Origin: Gammaproteobacteria bacterium
GTDB lineage: Bacteria > Pseudomonadota > Gammaproteobacteria > Xanthomonadales > Rhodanobacteraceae
Length of the DNA stretch: 38,269 nt
Direction of reading: 5' to 3'
Assembly: GCA_021324095.1 (NCBI GenBank)
Contig: JAJPJT010000114.1
Coordinates: forward strand, 1-38,269
Of this stretch, positions 19,916 to 28,380 are shown in pieces (the stretch's first letter is position 1; the number at the start of each line of letters is the position of its first letter). The notes beneath the pieces are model-generated. The model saw only the letters and a program-made list of their open reading frames with translations. It was not told the origin of the DNA and ran no database searches. The translations under genes and the position numbers were made by a program.

Positions 19916-21115
19916 GTGCCGGCACGCATCGAACCGCTCGCCATCACCGCGTACAGCGCGACTTCGGCGCTCGGCTGCGGACTTGCGGCGCACTTCGACG
20001 CGCTGCGCGAGGGGCGCGGCGGCCTGCGCATCAACGATTTTTCCTGTGCCCCACTGGATTGCCGGGTCGGACGGGTCGCGGGCGTCGAAGACGCGACGCT
20101 GCCCGCGCCGCTCGAACACTGGGATTGCCGCAACAACCGCCTCGCCTGGCTCGGATTGCAGCAGGACGGATTGCACGATGCGATCGCGCACGCGGTCGGC
20201 CGTTACGGCGCCACGCGCGTGGCGCTGGTGCTGGGCACCTCCACCGCAAGCGTCGGCGCGACCGAAGAGGCTTATCGCAGACTGGACGGCGGACGTTTTC
20301 CCGCGGACCTGCGCCGTCCGGAGATCCACACGCCGCACTCGCTCACGGCGTTCGTCGCCGACGCAACGAACATTTCGGGACCGGCACTCACGATCTCCAC
20401 GGCGTGCTCTTCTTCGGCCAAGGTATTCGCGAGCGCCGCGCGCCTGATCCGGCTCGGCCTTGCCGATGCCGCACTGGTCGGCGGCGTGGATACGTTGTGC
20501 GAAAGCGTGCTGTTCGGGTTCCACTCGCTGGAACTCGTCTCACCGCAGGCGTGCCGTCCCTTCGACGTGCAACGCGACGGAATCTCGATCGGCGAAGCCG
20601 CCGCGTTTGCGCTGCTCGAACGCGCCGAGGTGGCGCCCGATGTGCCGCGACTCATCGGCTACGGCGAATCCTCGGACGCGTATCACATGTCCGCCCCGGA
20701 GCCCGAGGGCCGCGGCGCCACGGCCGCGCTGGACGATGCGCTTGCGCGTGCGGGGATCGATGCGGCACGCGTCGACTACGTCAACCTGCACGGCACTGCG
20801 ACCCTCAAGAACGACGAGGTCGAGGCCAAGCTGTTGCCGCGTTTTCCAACGCGCACCCGTGCAAGCTCCACCAAGGGATTCACCGGCCACACGCTGGGCG
20901 CGGCCGGCGCGCTGGAAGCGGTGATTGCGCTGCTCGCGATCGGGCACGGCGTCGTGCCGCCCAACCTCGGCTGCACGGAACCCATGCCGGAAGCCGCGGC
21001 GTGGCTGGCATTGCGTCCCGCGCGCCAGGCAATCGACATCGCGCTCAGCAACTCGTTCGGCTTCGGCGGCAACAACGCCTGCCTCGTGTTCTCTCGTGCG
21101 GGGGCGCTCGCATGA
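19916..21115 (+). CDS. Beta-ketoacyl-ACP synthase (aryl polyene/xanthomonadin type)
   Basis: This 399-residue condensing enzyme has the full Cys-His-His set: C164 in STACSSSAK, H292 in NLHGTAT and H325 in KGFTGHTLGAAG, with K320. It ends with SNSFGFGGNN as expected. It would elongate an ACP-bound acyl or aryl starter with malonyl-ACP. GTG 19916 is chosen because GGAAGG (19904-19909) sits six bases upstream. It is coupled by ATGA to a short ketosynthase-like protein, the KS/chain-length-factor arrangement of aryl polyene systems (ApeO/ApeC type). The surrounding dehydratases, ketoreductase and exporter support this over primary FabF. Confidence 0.88.
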   Translation: MPARIEPLAITAYSATSALGCGLAAHFDALREGRGGLRINDFSCAPLDCRVGRVAGVEDATLPAPLEHWDCRNNRLAWLGLQQDGLHDAIAHAVGRYGATRVALVLGTSTASVGATEEAYRRLDGGRFPADLRRPEIHTPHSLTAFVADATNISGPALTISTACSSSAKVFASAARLIRLGLADAALVGGVDTLCESVLFGFHSLELVSPQACRPFDVQRDGISIGEAAAFALLERAEVAPDVPRLIGYGESSDAYHMSAPEPEGRGATAALDDALARAGIDAARVDYVNLHGTATLKNDEVEAKLLPRFPTRTRASSTKGFTGHTLGAAGALEAVIALLAIGHGVVPPNLGCTEPMPEAAAWLALRPARQAIDIALSNSFGFGGNNACLVFSRAGALA

Positions 21116-21912
21116 GCACGATGCTCCAGATCGGCGTGACCGGAATCGGCGCGTGGCTGCAGGGCGCGCCTGACTGGCCGAGCGTGCGCGACGTGCTGCT
21201 GGGCAGACGCGATCTCGCAGCCGACGCGCCGAGCAAGCCGGCTGCGAGCGTTCTGCCAGCAGCCGAACGCCGGCGCGCACCGGACAGCGTTCGCCTCGCG
21301 GCGGAAGTCGCGTCGCAGGCGTGTGCGATGGCCGGTGTCGGTCCAGCCGTACTGCCGTGCATCTTCGCTTCCACCCACGGCGAGGTCGCGATCACCGATT
21401 ACGTTTGCGAAACGCTGGCACAGGCACCGCTGGAGTTGTCGCCAACCAAGTTCCACAACTCGGTGCTGAACGCACCGGCCGGCTACTGGACCATCGCGAC
21501 CGGCTGCACCGCGCCATCGAGTGCGGTCACCGCGTATAGGCGCAGCTTCGCGGCGGGGCTGCTCGAAGCCGTAACGTTTGCCTGTGCCGAAGGCGCGCCG
21601 GTCCTGTTCGCATCCTGCGATGTCGCGTCCTCGGGTCCGCTCGCCGAGATGACCCGCACCACGCTCGCCTTCGGCGTCGCGCTGGTGCTGGCGCCGGACG
21701 CGCCGGACAACCCTCGTCTCCAGTTGTCGTTGCGTGGCGGCGGCGCGGATGAACCTGCGCCAACCGGATTGGCATTGCGGCGCGTGGCGGGCGACAATCC
21801 GGCCAACACCCACGCGCTGGCGTTGCTCGCGGCGCTGGCCCGCGCGCAGCCGTCGCGGCTGGCGCTGCCGCTATCGTCAGGATTGTCACTGGACATGGAG
21901 ATCACACCTTGA
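21112..21912 (+). CDS. Short ketosynthase-like protein (chain-length-factor type)
   Basis: This 266-residue protein corresponds to the N-terminal half of a thiolase-fold ketosynthase and lacks the C-terminal His-His part. It fits the ketoacyl-synt_2 family found beside the ketosynthase in aryl polyene clusters, where the partner shapes chain length. GCTAPSSAV (131-139) is the counterpart of the nucleophile loop and still has a cysteine (C132). PTKFHNSVLNAPAGYW (111-126) is a second conserved block. ATG 21112 overlaps the upstream stop, and its own stop overlaps the TTG start of the next gene, giving a tight transcript. It probably acts as a heterodimer with the ketosynthase. Confidence 0.8.
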   Translation: MSTMLQIGVTGIGAWLQGAPDWPSVRDVLLGRRDLAADAPSKPAASVLPAAERRRAPDSVRLAAEVASQACAMAGVGPAVLPCIFASTHGEVAITDYVCETLAQAPLELSPTKFHNSVLNAPAGYWTIATGCTAPSSAVTAYRRSFAAGLLEAVTFACAEGAPVLFASCDVASSGPLAEMTRTTLAFGVALVLAPDAPDNPRLQLSLRGGGADEPAPTGLALRRVAGDNPANTHALALLAALARAQPSRLALPLSSGLSLDMEITP

Positions 21913-22715
21913 GCAAGACCACCGCCCGCCCCTTCGTGATCGTGCCCTGCCTCAACGAGGCGCGCGCGATCCGCCGATTGCTGCAGGGCGTGCTGACGCA
22001 CTGCCCCGACGTGATCGTGGTCGACGACGGCTCGACCGACGACACCGCCGCGATCGCGGCGACGCTGCCGGTGATCCTGATCCGCCATCCGCAGCGTCGC
22101 GGCAAGGGCGAAGCCCTGCGCACGGGTTTCCGCGAGGCGCTGAAACGCGGCGCCAGCGGCGTCCTGACGATGGACGGCGACGGCCAGCACGATCCGGACG
22201 ACATCCCGCGCCTCCTCGCCGCCGCGCGCCAGTTCCCCGACGCGCTGATCGTCGGCGCGCGCATGCTGGAACGCGAGCACCAGCCGAATGCGCGCCGCCG
22301 CGCCAACGATTTCGCGGATTGGGGAATCAGTTGGGGCTGCGGCCGACCGGTCGCCGATACCCAGAGCGGCCAGCGCTGGTATCCGCGCGCGGCGGCCGAG
22401 CTGGTCGAACTTCCCGCGCAGGACTTCGTGTTCGAGGCCGCGATCCTGATCGCCGCCTCACGCGACCTCGACATGCCGATCGTGTCGATCCCCATCGCCT
22501 GCCGTTACGACGACAGCGCGCGCCACAGCCACTTCCGCCCGTTGTGGGATACGGTGCGGATCACCTGGTACACGATACGGCGGGTGGCGCATTACGGACA
22601 TCTGGTGCAAAGCTACCGCGCGTCGCATGGCGCGCCGCCGCAGGTGTACGACCCCGAAAACCTGCTCGGCGCGGCGCCCGCCGCGCCCCTGGCAAGCGAT
22701 CCGCCGGCACGGTGA
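21909..22715 (+). CDS. Family 2 glycosyltransferase
   Basis: The 268-residue protein has the GT-A fold signatures VVDDGSTDDT (37-46) and the DxD-containing MDGDGQHDP (88-96). It uses a nucleotide sugar; dolichol-phosphate-mannose-synthase-like proteins have the same layout. No membrane helix is evident. The start is TTG 21909, overlapping the previous stop by four bases, and the end overlaps the next ATG by one base. In aryl polyene loci a GT2 is thought to act on the head group or lipid anchor; that role is inferred from context. Confidence 0.85.
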   Translation: MSKTTARPFVIVPCLNEARAIRRLLQGVLTHCPDVIVVDDGSTDDTAAIAATLPVILIRHPQRRGKGEALRTGFREALKRGASGVLTMDGDGQHDPDDIPRLLAAARQFPDALIVGARMLEREHQPNARRRANDFADWGISWGCGRPVADTQSGQRWYPRAAAELVELPAQDFVFEAAILIAASRDLDMPIVSIPIACRYDDSARHSHFRPLWDTVRITWYTIRRVAHYGHLVQSYRASHGAPPQVYDPENLLGAAPAAPLASDPPAR

Positions 22716-24328
22716 TGACCCACCCGGCGACAGTGGATGTCCTGATCGTCGGTGGCGGCGTCGGCGGACTTTCCCTCGCATTGCAGCTTCGCGCGCGCTG
22801 CCCGGATCTTGCGATCCGGATCCTGGAACGACGCGAGGGCCCGGCGCCTGCAGCGGCCTTCAAGGTCGGCGAATCGACGGTGGAAATCGGCGCGCATTAT
22901 TTCGCGGATACGCTCGGCTTGCGCGCCCGACTCGATACGGAACATATCCGCAAGTTCGGCTTCCGGTTCTTCTTCAGCGATGGCTGCGCCGCAATCGACC
23001 GCACGACGGAGCTCGGGATCAGCCGCGTGTTTCCGACGCCCACGTGGCAGATCGAGCGCGGCACGTTCGAGAATCTCCTCGCCCGCGAAGCCGAATGCCG
23101 CGGCATCGAACTCGTGCAGGGTGCCGCCGTACGCGCGATCGAATGCGGCGCGCCGCACGTGGTTCGCGCCATACGCGGGGGCGTGACATGCACGCACCGC
23201 GCGCGCTGGCTGGTCGACGCATCCGGGCGCGCGGGATTGCTGCGCCGGAAATTCGGTCTCGAAGAAGACAACGGACATCGCATCGGTGCGGCGTGGATGC
23301 GCATCGGCGCGCGGCTCGACCTCGATCACTGGTGCGACAATCCCGCGTGGCGCGGGCTGTGCGACCCGCAGGAGCGCTGGCGCTCCACCAACCATCTGTG
23401 CGGTCCCGGCTATTGGGTGTGGCTGATTCCGCTGGCGTCCGGCGCGCACTCGATCGGCATCGTCGCCGATTCGGCGATGCATCCGATCGAGCGCTTCAAC
23501 AGCTTCGAACGCGCGCGCCAATGGCTGCACGCCCGCCAGCCCGCGCTCGCAGAACACTTGGATGCACATCGCGATGCGCTGCTCGATTTCGGCTTCCTGC
23601 GCAACGTCTCGTATGGTTGCCGGCAGGTGTTCAGCGCCGACCGTTGGGCGCTGACCGGCGACGCGGGCATGTTCCTCGACCCGTTCTATTCGCCCGGCTC
23701 GGACTTCATCGCGATCGGCAACACCTACATCAGCGAGCTCATCGCGCGTGACTTCAGCGGCCACCTGGACGCGGGCATCGTCCGCCGCTTCCAGCAACTG
23801 TTCCTTTCGTTCTACCGCAGTGCCCTCGGCCTGTACTGCGGCCAGTACGCCCTGTTCGGCAACGCACGCGTGATGACCGCAAAGGTGCTGTGGGACTACA
23901 CCTATTACTGGGGCGTGTTGTGCCCGCTCGCGATCGGCGACTGGCTCACTGACATCGACCTGTTCGCCGAGCTTGCCCCCGAACTGCTGACGGCGACGAC
24001 ACTCAACGTTCGCATGCAGGCGTTGTTCCGCGACTGGCATGCCTGCGGCGCGGTGCAGGCGATGCCGGGCTGGCTGGACCAGCAGCAACTCGCCTGGTTC
24101 GCGCGGCTCAATGCGCGCCTGCACGACCGGCTCGATGGCGCGCAGATCCGTTCCCGTGTGCGCGAAAACATCGCACTGCTGCACGCCCTGGCCGGCAGCC
24201 TCGGCGAAACTGCGGCGGGCGATGGCATGCCCTCCGGACTCTGCGCACTGCCGCATTCCGGGCGGAAAGGTGTCTCGCCCGCATTGTTTGCATGCATGGT
24301 CCGACAAACGCGGGCTGCTGCCGTGTAG
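22715..24328 (+). CDS. Flavin-dependent halogenase-like oxidoreductase (first of two)
   Basis: This 537-residue flavoprotein has the dinucleotide motif GGGVGG (13-18), FKVGES (49-54), and WVWLIP (234-239), which fits the WxWxIP signature of flavin-dependent halogenases. K80 in RKFGFRFFF lies where halogenases place the catalytic lysine, and a second FAD motif reads LTGDAGMFLDPFYSPG. These enzymes use FADH2, O2 and halide to make hypohalous acid. Xanthomonadins are brominated aryl polyenes, so ring or chain halogenation is a reasonable role, but non-halogenating oxidoreductases share the motifs. ATG 22715 overlaps the previous stop (TGATG). It converges on the ketoreductase gene, with 7 bp between. 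Confidence 0.8.
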   Translation: MTHPATVDVLIVGGGVGGLSLALQLRARCPDLAIRILERREGPAPAAAFKVGESTVEIGAHYFADTLGLRARLDTEHIRKFGFRFFFSDGCAAIDRTTELGISRVFPTPTWQIERGTFENLLAREAECRGIELVQGAAVRAIECGAPHVVRAIRGGVTCTHRARWLVDASGRAGLLRRKFGLEEDNGHRIGAAWMRIGARLDLDHWCDNPAWRGLCDPQERWRSTNHLCGPGYWVWLIPLASGAHSIGIVADSAMHPIERFNSFERARQWLHARQPALAEHLDAHRDALLDFGFLRNVSYGCRQVFSADRWALTGDAGMFLDPFYSPGSDFIAIGNTYISELIARDFSGHLDAGIVRRFQQLFLSFYRSALGLYCGQYALFGNARVMTAKVLWDYTYYWGVLCPLAIGDWLTDIDLFAELAPELLTATTLNVRMQALFRDWHACGAVQAMPGWLDQQQLAWFARLNARLHDRLDGAQIRSRVRENIALLHALAGSLGETAAGDGMPSGLCALPHSGRKGVSPALFACMVRQTRAAAV

Positions 24329-24335
24329 AACGGAT

Positions 24336-25061
24336 TCAGGCCATGCCGCCGTTCACGCCGATAACCTGTCCATTGACGTAGCTCGCGGCATCCGAACACA
24401 GGAACGCCACCACACCCGCCACTTCCGCCGGCGTGCCGGTGCGCGCCGCCGGAATCATCGCCTGCAACTGCTCCGGCGTGAACAGGGATTCGGTGAGCCG
24501 GCCTTCGATGATGCCGGGCGCGACGACATTGACCGTGACGTTGCGCGATGCCATCTCGCGTGCGAGCGACTTTGCCGCGCCATGCAGCGCCGATTTCGCC
24601 GCGGCGTAGTTGACCTGGCCACGGTTGCCCAGCATCGCCGCCACGGAAGACACGGCAACGATGCGTCCAAAGCGTGCCCGCGCCATGGGCAGCAACAGCG
24701 GTTGTGCGACGTGAAAAAACCCGTTGAGCGATACGTCGATCACGCGCCGCCATTGCTGCTCCGCCATACCCGCCAGCGGGGCGTCGTCGTGGATGCCGGC
24801 GTTGTGGACCAGCGCCTGGATGGGTCCTGCCTGCAGCAGGACGTCGATCGATGCGCGCGTGGCCTCCGCATCCGTCACGTCGAAGACCGCGACTTCCGCG
24901 GCACCGCCCGCTTCGCGCGCCTGCGCCGCGACGGCCTCCGCGCGTTCGCGGTGCGCATTGGCGTGGACGATCACCTGCCAGCCGTCGCGCGCCAGCGCAA
25001 CGCAGATCGCGCTGCCGATGTCGCCGCTGCCGCCGGTCACCAGTGCCCGCTTTGGGTTCAT
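24336..25061 (-). CDS. 3-oxoacyl-ACP reductase (FabG-like, ApeQ type)
   Basis: This 241-residue short-chain dehydrogenase has a TGGSGDIG cofactor loop (9-16), HNAG (86-89), N113 and the catalytic S138/S139-Y152-K156 (NYAAAK). It would reduce the 3-keto group after each condensation, using NADPH. Being last in a minus-strand operon of two dehydratases and an exporter makes it the cluster's own reductase and not primary FabG. Between it and the dehydratase gene lie 224 bp with a half copy of a structured repeat (25172-25221), so it may be less strongly co-transcribed. Confidence 0.88.
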   Translation of the reverse strand: MNPKRALVTGGSGDIGSAICVALARDGWQVIVHANAHRERAEAVAAQAREAGGAAEVAVFDVTDAEATRASIDVLLQAGPIQALVHNAGIHDDAPLAGMAEQQWRRVIDVSLNGFFHVAQPLLLPMARARFGRIVAVSSVAAMLGNRGQVNYAAAKSALHGAAKSLAREMASRNVTVNVVAPGIIEGRLTESLFTPEQLQAMIPAARTGTPAEVAGVVAFLCSDAASYVNGQVIGVNGGMA

Positions 25062-25171
25062 TTCCCTGGATCCCGCAGACCAACATCAATGCAGGCCAGG
25101 GATGGCCGATCGCCGAAGCGAAATCCGCGCCTTTGCATGCCGTTCGTCATCGTCAGCCGATCCGCCCATCA

Positions 25172-25221
25172 TCGTCATTCCGGGGCCGCCGCAGCTCTTC
25201 GCGGCGGAACCCGGAATCCAG
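25172..25221. repeat. Half copy of the nested inverted-repeat element
   Basis: TCGTCATTCCGGGGC (25172-25186) and AACCCGGAATCCAG (25208-25221) match the left half of the 34595-34725 element. The hairpin between them (CCGCCGC/GCGGCGG) has a different sequence from its counterpart but keeps the fold. The right half is missing. Confidence 0.75.
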
Positions 25222-25285
25222 TGTCTTTGCTCCTGAAAGCATGACATCCCTGTCTTGGTTCCGCGCGATCTAAAGGACCGCAGCC

Positions 25286-25717
25286 TCATCGCTCCTTGAG
25301 CATCACGGCTGCGCGTCCTGTCGCGAGCACGCTCCCGCGATGCTCCACACTGAACCCATATTGCAGGCTGTCGGCCATCGCGAGCAAGCACTCGACGTGC
25401 ACCTGCAGCCGCCCCGGCAAGTCGTCGATGTGCTCGACATGCAGTATCACATCGCGCAGGGCAACGAGGAATCCCGGGCGTGCCGATCCACCGGCTTCGC
25501 GTTCGCGCAGGGCGCCGTGCACTGCCATCGCCTGCGCCGCGTATTCGCACAGGTTCACCGCATGCAGCATGCCGTCGGCGCGCAGCGGGTTGTCCGCGCG
25601 CCGGTGCGAAGCACTGCGCGCATGCAGGCGTGTCGCATCCCAATCCACGACTTCGTCCAGCAGGCACATCGCGCCTGCGTGCGGGATCAGGGGCGCCCAT
25701 TCGGCCTTCGGCAGCAT
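25286..25717 (-). CDS. 3-hydroxyacyl-ACP dehydratase, hotdog fold (ApeP type)
   Basis: The 143-residue protein opens with LIPHAGAMCLLDEV, typical of the ApeP-like dehydratases of aryl polyene clusters; H13 in this motif is the likely catalytic histidine. A C-terminal hotdog strand set (FLVALRDVILHV to VHVECLLAMADSLQYGF) completes the fold. It would dehydrate 3-hydroxyacyl-ACP to the trans-enoyl form that builds the conjugated polyene. The ATG at 25717 is 3 bp from the stop of the exporter gene. Its ribosome binding site (GAGGGG on the minus strand) is part of a dispersed palindromic repeat. Confidence 0.85.
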   Translation of the reverse strand: MLPKAEWAPLIPHAGAMCLLDEVVDWDATRLHARSASHRRADNPLRADGMLHAVNLCEYAAQAMAVHGALREREAGGSARPGFLVALRDVILHVEHIDDLPGRLQVHVECLLAMADSLQYGFSVEHRGSVLATGRAAVMLKER

Positions 25718-25720
25718 TTT

Positions 25721-28270
25721 TCAGCCCCTCTCCCCTCGGGAGAGGGGTTGGGGTGAGGGTACGGTGGATTCGGATCGTTCACTTGATCCCGAACCCTCAC
25801 CCGGCCCTTCGGGCCACCCTCTCCCGGAGGGAGAGGGGAAAACCTGATGCGGCGCCATCAGCACCGAGAGGCTGAAATGGAACGCGACGCCCAGCGCGAC
25901 CGTGAGTCCGATCGCACGCAGTACGGGGACGCTCGACAGCGCCAGCACCCCGAACACCAGCAGCGCCGAGGCGACACAGACCAGCGTCGCGTGCAGGGTG
26001 CGCAGGTCCTCGCGTTCGTCGCCGGTGCGGCGCTCGAAGAACAGCGCGTAATGCAGCCCGAGGCCTGCGGCCAGGGTGAGCGAGACCAGGTGGAACAGCG
26101 ACAGCGGGATTCCCGCCGCGCGCAACACCATCAATACCAGCAGCGTCGCGAGCGTCATGGGCCCGAGCACGTGCAGTGCACGGCGGGGACTCTGCAGCGC
26201 CAGGGTCACTGCCGCGCACAGCAGCAGCGCCGCGACACCGAGCGCGACGAGGATGCGATGCCGATACGCGACGATCAGCGATTCGGTGGAAGCCTTGAGG
26301 TCCAGGAGATGCACGGCGCCACGGGTTTGTTTCGCCAGCGCCGCAAATGCGGCAGGATCGTTGACGCCGCTCAAGGTGCCCAGCCCGACCCAGCAATTGT
26401 CTTCTTCCCCAGCCAGCGGCAGAGCGTCGTTACCCCCTCCCGCGCGCGCGGAGCGCGCGCCTCCCTCCCCCAGCGGGGGAGGGCTGGGGTGGGGGTCGGC
26501 CCGCACGGCACTTCCACCGCATTCGTCGACCAGCATCGATTCCAGGCGCGCGCCGAGCGGCGTCGCCTCGAACTTCGCCGGCGTCAGTGGCGGCAGCTTG
26601 CGTGCGGCTTCGACGTCGGCCACGAACGGCGCGAACACGCCGGGTCGGAACGGCAGGCCCTGCATCGCATCGTGAAGCGCCGCCTGCAGTTCCGCCGCAT
26701 CCGGCAACTTCGCCTGACGCGCCTTCTGCGTCGCCACGCTGGGCAGGTAACGCGACGGCAATTCGAACCCGTCCAGCGCGTGATCCGTGACGAGTCGGTG
26801 CATCGCGGGCGTGACGCGCTCGGACAAGCCGAGCACGCCTTCGGCCGTGGGGGCGCGCAACACCAGCAGGTAACGGACGTCCGGCGCGCCCAGCGCGGCC
26901 CGCAGGCGCGCATCGCGCTGCAGTTCCGCTTTCGGGACCGGCGTCAGCGCCGAAAGGTCGTTCTGCCAGAACCTGCCCGGTGCGAACGCCACCACGCACA
27001 CGCCCACGAGGGCAACCAGCCAGGGCAGCCAGCGCGGGCGCGGCAGGCGTGCGAGGAAGTGCCAGGCCGAGGTCAATCCCGGCGTGTCGGCCATGTCGCG
27101 CTTCGCCGGCGGCACGATCAGCGGCAACAGCCAGCGCGTGCACAGGCCCGCGACGATCAGGCCGCCGATCGTGAACACCGCGAGCTGTTGCAGTCCGGCG
27201 ACGCCCGATGCGAAGAACGCGAGGTACGCGATGCAGACCGACACGATGGCGGTCGCGAGCAGCGGCCACAGTTCGCGCACGCAGGTCGAGGTCTCGACGC
27301 CGACGCGCCGATGGCTGAACACGCGCAGCGGATATTCCTGCGCGACGCCCAGCAGCGTGAAGCCGAACGCGACGGTAATGCCGTGCGCATGACCGAAGAT
27401 CAGCGCAAGCAATGCAAATCCGACCACCGCTCCCGACAGCAGCGGCAGCGCCGTCACGACCACCGGCACCGTACTGCGGTACGCGAGCAGCAACATCAGC
27501 ACGAATCCGATGGTGGTGATCGTGCCGAAGCGGTCGGCTTCCGCGCGGGTGTTGCGCGCGGCCTGCATCCCGAACCAGCCAGGTCCGCTGATCACGAGCT
27601 TGGTGTGCGCGGCACCGGGCAGCGCTGCAAAGTGCTTCTGCAACGAGATGATCGCCGCGGCCTGCGCCCCCGGATCGAAACCGGCGGCCTTGGTTTCCGC
27701 CACCAGCAGCGCTTCGTCTCGATTCGAGAACCACACTCCGTCGACCAGCTTCGGCTGGTGCGGCGGCGCCCAGAGTTGCGCCAGCTTCAGCGTCTCCAGG
27801 GTCGGATCGCTTTTCAGCCACGGCTCCAGCATCGGCGCGGCCGGCGAACTCAAATCCTCGACGCGCTGTTGCAACTGCGCGTGCAGGTACGCGGCATCGA
27901 ACCGGTGCGTATCCAGCGTGGGCGACAGCAGATAACGATATGGCAGCAGGTCCGAGGCGATGTCCGCAATGTCATTGCTGCCGTTGGCAACGTGGGCGAA
28001 GGCGGGATCATGCGCCAACGCCGCATCCAGTCCGCGCGAAAGGTCGGCGAGCTGCGCTTCGGTCGCGCCCGAGATCGCGAGCAGCAGCAACCGCGAACCC
28101 GGGCCTTTGCCGATCTCGTCGAGCAGCAGCTTCTGGTCGGGAGTGCGCGCCGGCGGCACGAAGTCGCGCAGGTCGGAACTGATCTGCAGGTGCCGTGCGA
28201 CGCCCCATCCAAGCGCGACGATCAGCGCCAGCCAGACGAACCAGATCGCGACGCGCGCGCCGGTTTTCAT
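25721..28270 (-). CDS. MMPL-family exporter with repeat-derived segments
   Basis: This 849-residue RND-superfamily transporter has two halves, each with a periplasmic loop and a bundle of about six helices (first helix about 7-26; bundles about 240-400 and 645-800). MMPL proteins in aryl polyene clusters are thought to move the product, with a LolA-like carrier, from the inner to the outer membrane. Residues of about 589-613 (DPHPSPPPLGEGGARSARAGG) come from a palindromic element at 26432-26496 in the second periplasmic loop. The last 39 residues or so (from PSPSGRG) are encoded by a repeat pair at 25725-25838. ATG 28270 has AAGGGG upstream. It lies between LolA and the ApeP-type gene. Confidence 0.88.
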   Translation of the reverse strand: MKTGARVAIWFVWLALIVALGWGVARHLQISSDLRDFVPPARTPDQKLLLDEIGKGPGSRLLLLAISGATEAQLADLSRGLDAALAHDPAFAHVANGSNDIADIASDLLPYRYLLSPTLDTHRFDAAYLHAQLQQRVEDLSSPAAPMLEPWLKSDPTLETLKLAQLWAPPHQPKLVDGVWFSNRDEALLVAETKAAGFDPGAQAAAIISLQKHFAALPGAAHTKLVISGPGWFGMQAARNTRAEADRFGTITTIGFVLMLLLAYRSTVPVVVTALPLLSGAVVGFALLALIFGHAHGITVAFGFTLLGVAQEYPLRVFSHRRVGVETSTCVRELWPLLATAIVSVCIAYLAFFASGVAGLQQLAVFTIGGLIVAGLCTRWLLPLIVPPAKRDMADTPGLTSAWHFLARLPRPRWLPWLVALVGVCVVAFAPGRFWQNDLSALTPVPKAELQRDARLRAALGAPDVRYLLVLRAPTAEGVLGLSERVTPAMHRLVTDHALDGFELPSRYLPSVATQKARQAKLPDAAELQAALHDAMQGLPFRPGVFAPFVADVEAARKLPPLTPAKFEATPLGARLESMLVDECGGSAVRADPHPSPPPLGEGGARSARAGGGNDALPLAGEEDNCWVGLGTLSGVNDPAAFAALAKQTRGAVHLLDLKASTESLIVAYRHRILVALGVAALLLCAAVTLALQSPRRALHVLGPMTLATLLVLMVLRAAGIPLSLFHLVSLTLAAGLGLHYALFFERRTGDEREDLRTLHATLVCVASALLVFGVLALSSVPVLRAIGLTVALGVAFHFSLSVLMAPHQVFPSPSGRGWPEGPGEGSGSSERSESTVPSPQPLSRGERG
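25725..25838. repeat. Head-to-head palindromic repeat pair at the exporter 3' end
   Basis: The left unit is CCCCTCTCCC-CTC-GGGAGAGGGG (25725-25747) followed by TTGGGGTGAGGGT. The right unit is its inverse: ACCCTCACCC (25793-25802), GGCCC-TTC-GGGCC, then CCCTCTCCC-GGA-GGGAGAGGG (25817-25837). The pair codes for the exporter C-terminus and supplies GAGGGG before the ApeP-type start. Confidence 0.9.
26432..26496. repeat. Palindromic element inside the MMPL exporter gene
   Basis: ACCCCCTCCC and CTGGGGTGGGGGT flank two hairpins: GCGCGCGC-GGA-GCGCGCGC and CCCTCCCCC-AGC-GGGGGAGGG. It is related in layout to the other CCCTC/GAGGG repeats but different in sequence. The frame is preserved. Confidence 0.8.
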
Positions 28271-28302
28271 CGCGCCCCTTCAGTGCCGATCTGATTCACG
28301 TC

Positions 28303-28332
28303 CTCTCCCCTGCAATCGCGGGGGAGAAAGGG
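28303..28332. repeat. Degenerate repeat hairpin between LolA-like and exporter genes
   Basis: TCTCCCC (28304-28310) and GGGGAGA (28321-28327) form a stem like those of the larger elements. It lies in the 110-bp gap between two genes of the same operon, so it could influence relative expression. Confidence 0.5.
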
Positions 28333-28380
28333 TAATCAAACGCAGACACGATGGCGAACGACGGAGTCCGCGGGACCGCG

